Shown here one piece after another: positions 57,536 to 64,000 of a stretch of 64,000 nucleotides of DNA (position 1 is the first letter of the stretch; every line of letters begins with the position of its first letter). Under the pieces are notes generated by a model that did no database searches, was not told where the DNA came from, and saw nothing but the letters and a program-made list of their open reading frames with translations. A program made the translations under genes and the position numbers. The DNA is from Hymenopellis radicata (taxonomy: Eukaryota > Basidiomycota > Agaricomycetes > Agaricales > Physalacriaceae): the NCBI GenBank assembly GCA_015501595.1, contig JADNRX010000068.1, positions 1-64,000 on the forward strand. The letters run 5' to 3'.

Positions 57536-59333
57536 CTACAGAGACAGTCCGCGCTGCAACACATGAGTTGTAAGTCGCAGAAAAGGCAAAAGACGTACAT
57601 CGTCAAAATAGTCAGTGGGGCGCTTGACTCGGTCTACACGCAAGCCAGGCTCTTGCGCATAAACCTTTTGCGTGGCATGCACACCTTTCTTTGTAATCTG
57701 GATGGAGGTTCCCCACCGGGTAGCATACTCCGGTTCGTAACTTTTGAGAGTGACATGATGGTCAAAGGATCCTCGCCAAAAGATCTCCACCAATCCTGTC
57801 GTTCTGTGCACAGTATGAGTTTAGAAACATGAACAGGGCAAGCGTACCTTTCAAAGTCAACGCCGCATCCAAATCCACCCCAGAGAAACCCTCCACCCTT
57901 GACGTCTGTATGATTGACTTTCTCATCAAGAGTGTAATGACCATTCTGGCGCTTCGAAGTCCACCACCAACCATACGCGATCTCGCAAAAGTCATTATCC
58001 TGATGCAGGTAATTGGAGAACCCACTATGGGTGATTGTCATAGAGTTGGCACCAGAGTACTGATCAGGTTGGCCTTGCCAACCTGAGTTGAAGAACGCCG
58101 GAAGTTCGAGACTATATATGCAGATTAGCACAGGAAACCTTGCTTAAAATAATCGTACTTTTCTGCGACCGCCTTGAATGTTTGGAACACGCCTGGAACC
58201 AGCGTCGCCATTGCCTCCTCATACTTACTAGCTATGAAGGGTAATTGCTTCAAGAGGGTGTTATACCTGATTCCAGAGCATGAGCTCCTTGTCAGTTTCT
58301 TGAATAGAATCATACAATATCTCCTGTCCCTTCCTTGGGGCATAGAATGCCGCGCTCTTTCCCTTTTCCATCGACCCATGCCAGCCCATCCCATACTGCT
58401 TTCCAGAGCTTGGCATGTCCATCCGCGTGGCACCTTTCCCTGACCGGTGCATGGACTGATACATGTATCAGTAAAGGTCCTGTAGAGTGCATTTCAACTT
58501 ACCCCATTGTTTTTGATCTCTTGTACGACATCACACCACTCCATGATCAGTTCTATCACGCGTTGTTGATTCATGGTAATCTGGCCTGGTGGTCTACATA
58601 TAGATTAGCAGGGCATTGGAGGAGTGAAACACCACACACACAATTCGAATCGCAAAGACCACATCGGACTCATCATTGAGCCCAAAGTGAATGCCGGGCT
58701 TTGAAAACCATTGAACATCCTGGAGTACAGGATGATCGTGGTCCAGAGAATGTCCGACTTGTTGCTCCGCTTGCACGATACGCTGAACAAGCTCCTCGTC
58801 GTGCTTCACTTCGTGAAGGTAGATGTCGTCCACGCCAAGAAGCTTTCCCAAGAGCTATGCCGCATACAGTTAGCAAGCGGAGCTCAAGAATAAAAAATAC
58901 GCACCTTGGCCGCCATCTCAAGGTTCCGTCGCGCTTCCTCCTTGTCCTTTCTCTCTTGTTCCTCTCTTTTCGCGGCCTCGTCAGCTTTTTTCTTCTCTTC
59001 GGCTTCCTTTCGTTTCTCCTCATCAGTCTTCCTCGGTTTCTTGTAGACACGATTTTGCTTAGGTGGCTCTGGAGAGTCGTCAATCAAGGGAATAGAGAAG
59101 CAGTAAGCGAAACAGACTGTTGTCAACAATCGGTTCACGCCAGGAGAGGTTTGTGGGATCCCTGTAAAAATTAGAGAGATTCTTATTGAACAACACATGT
59201 TCACACCTTGCTTTGCGTTGAGTATAATTTCGTTTCCTGCACTGATTGTCAATAATTGAGGAGAAAATCAAAGAGGTATCACTCACCGAGATACGCCAGA
59301 CGTACTCGCACTGCTGCCTACATCGTCGTCCAT
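57536..59333 (-). CDS. Tet/JBP-like 2-oxoglutarate Fe(II) dioxygenase (basidiomycete type)
   Basis: The ATG at 59333 starts MDDDVGSSASTSGVSR. After exons with a proline patch comes a long charged coiled region (KRKEAEEKKKADEAAKREEQ), then HEVKHDEELVQRIVQAEQQV, PPGQITMNQQRVIELIM and the catalytic part: AFFNSGWQGQPDQY, SNYLHQDNDFCEIAYGWWW with the HxD iron ligands, GGGFLWGGFGCGVDFE, and FDHHVTLKSYEPEYATRWGT with the distal histidine and the arginine that binds 2-oxoglutarate. Exon joints tested keep frame to TAG 57536-57538. Basidiomycetes carry many Tet/JBP-related genes, often near or inside KDZ transposons; relatives oxidise methylated bases in DNA. No transposase was found here. Substrate unproven; identification rests on motifs recalled, not on a search. 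Confidence 0.72.
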
Positions 59334-59689
59334 GATCAAGTGGTTTGTTATGATCGGACGGTGATCGTCTCTTGTCTCCTGCGATCACTGCACTCTCAAC
59401 CACAGGAGCGCAGCTTTCAATGTCTTAACTTTCTGTGGGAATTTGATTCGAACATCTGCCGTATCTTTTGTAAAATCAGGTCAGCCATAATTGTCGCGTC
59501 CAGCTCATCATATTCACGCCGCTTTTAGAGCCTTCTGCTCTTGCCACGGTCATGCGTAGTTGGGCCGTTCAGCCAACAGCGAAATAGGCGGCGACCACGT
59601 CTGGCCTCGAGGCGTCAGCCTGCGAAAGAAATAACATCACCGGGCGATGCCAAATCTTTCTCCTTTTTGCTGCGATCCCCAAGACTGGT

Positions 59690-61449
59690 CCTCAACACTC
59701 TTTTGACAATTCTGGGTTGCACCATGCTGCACTCGCAGGCGACGATGAGGCTATGCGGCATGCACTGGCTTAGGGCGTGGATGTCAATGGGCTGGGCAGG
59801 ACGGTTATTATATGCGCGGTTGCCTGGGAACGGTAAGTGGACGGGTTTGATATTCGTTGGTGTGCTCATCAAAGCCCGACGATAGTTGGGACGACATCAA
59901 CATCTCACATGAAGGCCTGTTAACGGAGGCACGCCTCAACACCATCCGCCTCCTCTTGTCGCGTTCCGAAATCTCTCTCTTCATTCTAAACGCCCCGCAA
60001 AACGCGTTCAGAGGCGTCACTCCCATCGGCGTTGCAGCCTGGATGAACCTGCACAACGTTGTGGAGCTTCTATTGAAGGAAAGCCTCTATGGCGTATCCG
60101 TAGATGGTATGGACACTCATGGCGCAACATCTCTCATGTGTACGACGCGTCAATTTCTTCCATTTTCCATGCCTAACTGTTCTCGCACTGCAGGCGCTGC
60201 CCGGGATGGAAATTTACGCGTCGTTCAACTTCTGGTATGTTCTTACAACGGTCACTGACAGCGGACGTTGACTCCTCTTAGCTACACCATGGAGCACGTC
60301 CAGATTTCAGGGATCGAAATCACCCTACTTCCATTCAGTTTTCACTGTCCCATCCCCGGGTTCTCTATCTATGCGAAGAGGTTCTACGCCGCCATCGATG
60401 GCGTGAAGCTAAGGTACGCCATCGCCCACCCCAGGTCCGTGTGCTGAATGCGGCCCTCGTATAGACCGCTTCTCGAAGCAAGCTACTCCCGGATTCAGCC
60501 CCCGTCTTTGAACTCCCACCAGGCCATGAACTCGCCGAACCCTCATTTCCATCGACAATCAATGCGTCACTGTCGGCCAAGTTAACACGCTCCATCATCC
60601 GCGCAGTGACTCGGACATGTCCACTCTACATTCATTGCTATCTCCCCTTTTCCTACAATCGAATTCTCACACTTCTCATTGTCTTGTAAACGCTCCTGAC
60701 GTGAAGGGCTGGAGTCCCATTCACCATTGTGCGGCAGCTCGCAGTCCTTCTTTGGACATTCTAAACGCGCTGTATTATGCCGGCGCCGACGTCTCTCTTT
60801 TCACTACACACGAACATTTCACTCCTCTCCATTGTCTTGCGCGTTCTTCTTATATTTTCCAGGATGATGACCGTGTTTCATCATTATTCGAATTCATCTC
60901 GCGCCTCGTACGGGAATTTAGGACCCACTCGCGGCCAGGGACAAGGAGGACGAGACCTGTATACATATTGCTGCTGAGCACGGCAGCTGCATCAATCTCC
61001 TGATGATTCTCTTGGATCACGATGAGCACGGCCAGATTCGTGAGCTAAGGAACTCCCGGGGTACGTTCATTCCTTCACCCCATTCTTGCTATTGTGACCT
61101 TGCATTACAGTTTGACCGCCCTTGAGATAGCAAAGCCAGAATTCCGGGTGGCGTTTGGCGAGGATGCAGAGAAACTTCGATCCGCGTCGTCGTTGTCGAC
61201 ACACACCATACGGCCCATTACGTCGTTCTTCTCTTTGGCGTCCTTTTTGGAGTGCAGGCCTGCTGCACATGAAGCCGATGTCGGCGCGCGTCTCAACGTC
61301 TTGGCTCCTATCAATGATCTATCTGCGCTGTCCAAGTCTGGATCAACAGGGCGCGCATTGGTACCCGACACAAAGAACGATATGGCTATATCTGGCGGTG
61401 AAATCCTTGGCGATGAGTATTCGACTCATGTTGTAAAGGTGGGACTTTA
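59690..61449 (+). pseudogene. Ankyrin-repeat gene, decayed
   Basis: Ankyrin units lie in order: LHHAALAGDDEAMRHALA then GVDVNGLGRT; GVTPIGVAAWMNLHNVVELL; AARDGNLRVVQLL; KGWSPIHHCAAARSPSLDIL with ALYYAGADVS; and ETCIHIAAEHGSCINLLMIL with LDHDEHGQIRE. A TAG at 59771-59773 interrupts the first unit in frame, and at least two frame changes occur between 60380 and 60620 and near 60930. The end reads LTALEIAKPEFRVAFGEDAE and then a disordered tail to about 61440. Its last exon may have been spliced to the Stealth-like piece that follows. A functional protein is unlikely as written. Confidence 0.65.
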
Positions 61450-61487
61450 AGCGCTCAAGTTTACCATCTCAACTGACTCTCGCGTCA

Positions 61488-62690
61488 GAACCGTGATCCA
61501 TCCGGTACAGCCGCCGGTGATGGGGAATGGCGTTCGCTTGGCTGGAGCGCCCATCTTCTCAGTGCGTGCCTTCTTCCTGTGTCAAGCCTGGCGCGCTAAA
61601 CACCCCTCCCCGCAGATCAACGCTTCGGTGCCTGAATGCGCTCGTACGTTTTGCATAATGCTCGATCACTCTCGTTGCCTTTACTACATGAAGCATCTCT
61701 CGCGTTTGGACTGCAATTCTCAGCAACGCCACTATCAAGATTCTGTGGCTGGCATGAAATACCGGGAGAATATGACGTGAACACCATGTTCCATGCGACA
61801 TACTTCATTATAGAGCGTCGACGCGAGGCGCTGCTGTGGTCTTGGATCGTTGCCAAATGGGGAGGCAAAGGCCAAGGATATTTGGACGAGGAGTTGAAGA
61901 ATGGCATGTAGGAAGAACTCGGTGGAACTTCGGAGGAGCAGGAGATTGTACTGGACAACCTGCGAGTTACCCGAGACGTCGACGTCGAGAGCAACATGCG
62001 CCTGGCAGGACTCGTACCTCTAAGATCGCAGGATCCCACCGAAAGTGCTACTACAGAGTATTGGTTCGGTAGGTTAGTCGTGCTGGTCATAGAGTGTCTT
62101 TCTCATACATCTCTGCAGTCTCGCAGAACGGTTATCCAACAGCTCTTAACGGTCTTGCCTTACCGACAGCACTGGAACGAGAAGAGTGCCTGGGTTTCAA
62201 TGGCCAGTCAGCATGGGACCTATTCCGTGGTATTATGTTGACCAAGCCGGAGTGTGGTGATGCTAGTACGTGAGATTTTGGACACGACGTTTCTCGTTTC
62301 TGACCTTGGACCAGTTATTGCTGCCTTGACGAGAAGGTCCGACGCTGGACTCGCTGTATTTCTACCTCGCGGTTCCACGGAACGCGACCCCACGGATCCG
62401 ATAACTCTTCCCTTAACACTAAGTATGGAGCCTCCACCTCTACCGCGTAACCCCCGTGCATTCGCAGTCCGATTAATTCATCGCTACTCATTCGTTTTTG
62501 GAAGCTTGCCCTCACGCTTCTTTGGTATTGGATCTTTAGAGGGCGCAAAATAGTTATTCGGCGAAGTTGATGACCAGCGGGAGACAGTCCTTCTCTATTG
62601 CGAAGCATTTGCCGGGAGTCGAGGGGGACATCAGAACCGCGCAGAACTACTGGCTCCATAAAGGTTTGACGCTCCATTTCTATCCTGGTC
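61488..62690 (+). pseudogene. Partial, decayed copy of the Stealth gene (CR2 end to C-terminus)
   Basis: The piece begins GDGEWRSLGWSAHLLS, like the intact gene at 22009-24494, then an intron, then HNARSLSLPLLHEASLAFGL and LSRF (CR3), FIIERRREALLWSWIVAKWG, NGYPTALNGL, SAWDLFRGIML, CGDAS, an intron at the same place as in the intact gene, AVFLPRGSTERDPTDP and NPRAFAVRLIHRYSF. Two in-frame TAG codons (61909-61911 and 62551-62553) and at least one frame change disable it; at the first, the intact copy has TGG. Introns are kept, so this is a DNA duplication, not a retrocopy. CR1 and most of CR2 are absent. Confidence 0.85.
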
Positions 62691-63340
62691 ATCTTTACTG
62701 AGATTCTGAAAGCGTTTCCGTATGTGGAGACTGATTTCGCGCATCGTGCAGCGCTCCGCCTCATAAGCTCTTCGAATCTTCTCCAGCCATGAAGAAATTG
62801 ACGTCCGGTGTCGACAAGGTTACCTACCAAGGTCTATGCAACTTGATATTACCTGCAGAACAAGTCTCGCTACACAATGTTGTTGAGGACCCTTACATAG
62901 CCGGTGTCTTGCTTGAGTGTTAGGTCGAGTCCCTGGAACCCTTCCTTCAGAAATCGACCACCGCGTCAGCGATACCAGTTCTCGTGAACGTGGTGACGGA
63001 TCTGTACACCTCGTGTAATGCTCCTATCCGGCGCTGTTGAGGTGCCTTGCTCTTGGGTACACTAGTGGTCCGGATGCTTTCAATCATGTAGGCAAGCCTG
63101 ATCGTATTGTGGCGGATATTGAGCAAAGTCTCAAGGTTTGTTGTTTCGTTTAGGTGGTGTAGTCCTGACGCTGACCCTCGTTCCAGGACCCCAAGCATGA
63201 TGGCCCTCTCGCTGTGTATTGAAGGGCTAGAGTCCGATTCACCATTGTGCGGCCCCGCCCAAGCCGCGTAGGAGCGACGGAAGAGTCTAACTCTTGCAGA
63301 TGCTGAAAGCTTTGGCTCAGACGCTGGGCGAGCCAACATG
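62691..63340. other. Junk-like mosaic between the Stealth copy and condensin
   Basis: Mostly unassigned. At 63223-63259 there is a near copy of the ankyrin-coding piece at 60702-60738 (gaagggct, gagtcc, attcaccattgtgcggc shared, with two or three changes), so a fragment of the ankyrin gene was duplicated here. Confidence 0.45.
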
Positions 63341-63381
63341 AAATCGACAGATATTAATGACGACGCGGCGGAGAAGTGGAG

Positions 63382-64000
63382 ATGGCGGAAGAGCATGAAG
63401 ATACCGCAGGAGCCCTCTATCGCGGGTCATCGCGAGAGGGCGACGACGCAGAGGTCGCGCGCAAGAAGCGCCTCACAGCCATACAGCCGCCTGTTATCAA
63501 CGTTCCAAGCGACGTCAAGAACTCCAATTTCGAAGAGTAGATGAAGATGCACACCGACGGCGTACGTTTCAATTCTTTGTCTTCCTTCAATAACGCTAAA
63601 GCTACCATAGAAAATTAACGCGGCCAACTCATGGGATATCTTTCTCATCAACTATTTCCACGACATGTCACTCCTCAACGATAGCGACGACAACACTATC
63701 AATATCCAACGCGCGTCGTACACTCTCGATGGATGTGTCAAGCTATGGTCCACTCGTGTAGACAGTGTAGGAACGGATTCAGCGAAACTCGCCAGTAACC
63801 TCGCGTCTGGCCGGAATGACATTGGCGAGGACTCTGGTGACGAGGATCTCGATGATCCGGCCCAGCCCAAGAAAAAACGCGTGCATCGTTCTGGGGCAAC
63901 CCCGAAGGAGGCGTCGCAGCTCAGAAGCAAAAAAAATCGAGACCGAGTTCTTGGTAGACCCGTTGTTTAAAAAGACGTGCGCTGACTTCGACGAAGGAGG
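63382..64000 (+). CDS. BRN1: Condensin complex subunit 2 (Brn1/Cnd2/CAP-H kleisin), 5' part
   Basis: Brn1/CAP-H is the kleisin that bridges the two SMC heads of condensin. From ATG 63382 the frame reads MAEEHEDTAGALYRGSSREG, then KRLTAIQPPVINVPSDVKNS and NFEE, where a TAG (63538-63540) stands at the position of a conserved tryptophan. After an intron (63562-63610) come KINAANSWDI, LINYFHDMSLLNDSDDNTIN, IQRASYTLDGCVKLWSTRVD and an acidic linker with LDDPAQPKKKRVHR. A run of eight A (63929-63936) shifts the frame; past it the other frame reads TEFLVDPLFKKTCADFDEG, matching the family. The gene continues beyond the window. With one nonsense codon and one homopolymer shift, it is either a pseudogene copy or damaged by sequence errors; a start further upstream is possible. 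Confidence 0.85.

Noticed and set aside
61488..62690. Retrocopy origin of the second Stealth piece
   Set aside because: Introns with GT-AG borders sit at matching places, so it was copied as genomic DNA.

Overview
The window is nuclear DNA of a filamentous basidiomycete, most likely an Agaricomycete. The evidence is many short (about 45-70 nt) GT-AG introns, multi-exon seven-TM families expanded in mushroom-forming fungi, a Stealth-type phosphotransferase like the xylosylphosphotransferase of Cryptococcus, a Tet/JBP-like oxygenase, and a Ty3/Gypsy chromovirus. No bacterial, viral or organellar block is visible. Species was not determined.

Layout. 1-1043 is unassigned. 1044-7936 is a nearly full-length chromodomain Ty3/Gypsy element with two almost identical LTRs, a frame-broken gag and an open pol. 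7937-9736 is non-coding with four copies of a GC-rich hairpin. 9737-11568 is ATG13 (autophagy). 12075-12570 is a hAT-type MITE beside a tRNA-Leu. 13784-15220 is a basidiomycete seven-TM protein, followed by a degenerate gene (15.3-16.7 kb) and an uncharacterised protein (17.2-18.7 kb). 19.6-21.6 kb is ALG6 and 22.0-24.5 kb the Stealth protein: two glycosylation genes side by side and convergent. 25.4-26.8 kb is an alpha/beta hydrolase. 27.1-27.6 kb is a second MITE plus an identical tRNA-Leu. 29.1-32.5 kb is a PX-domain AGC kinase. 32.8-35.4 kb holds a MYND/MSS51-like protein and a glutaredoxin. 35.7-37.6 kb is a cytochrome P450. A small one-TM protein, a third (partial) MITE and a tRNA-Thr follow. 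40-45.4 kb has an NTF2/SnoaL-like protein, an unassigned conserved-looking protein, a nested inverted-repeat structure, a seven-TM protein and a small membrane protein. 46.2-54.4 kb has a secreted intradiol dioxygenase-like protein, a MYND protein, THI4 and a GPCR-like protein. 55.8-57.2 kb is repetitive and low complexity. 57.5-59.3 kb is the Tet/JBP-like oxygenase. 59.6-64 kb is a decayed mosaic of ankyrin repeats and a partial second Stealth copy, running into the 5' part of a condensin subunit 2 gene that itself carries a nonsense codon.

Three things stand out. First, all three tRNA genes seen here have a copy of the same MITE 57-75 bp from their 3' end, in the same orientation; the two intact copies have different perfect 8-bp target duplications, so they inserted independently. 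Second, the Stealth gene has a decayed partial copy with introns at matching places, in a tract where stop codons fit CpA-to-TpA transitions. Third, several conserved genes (ALG6, THI4, ATG13, MYND, the dioxygenase, condensin) contain apparent single-base frame breaks, and the two LTRs differ by three one-base gaps. This suggests either many indel errors in the assembly or real decay, so predicted proteins here should be used with care. All splice sites were read by eye.
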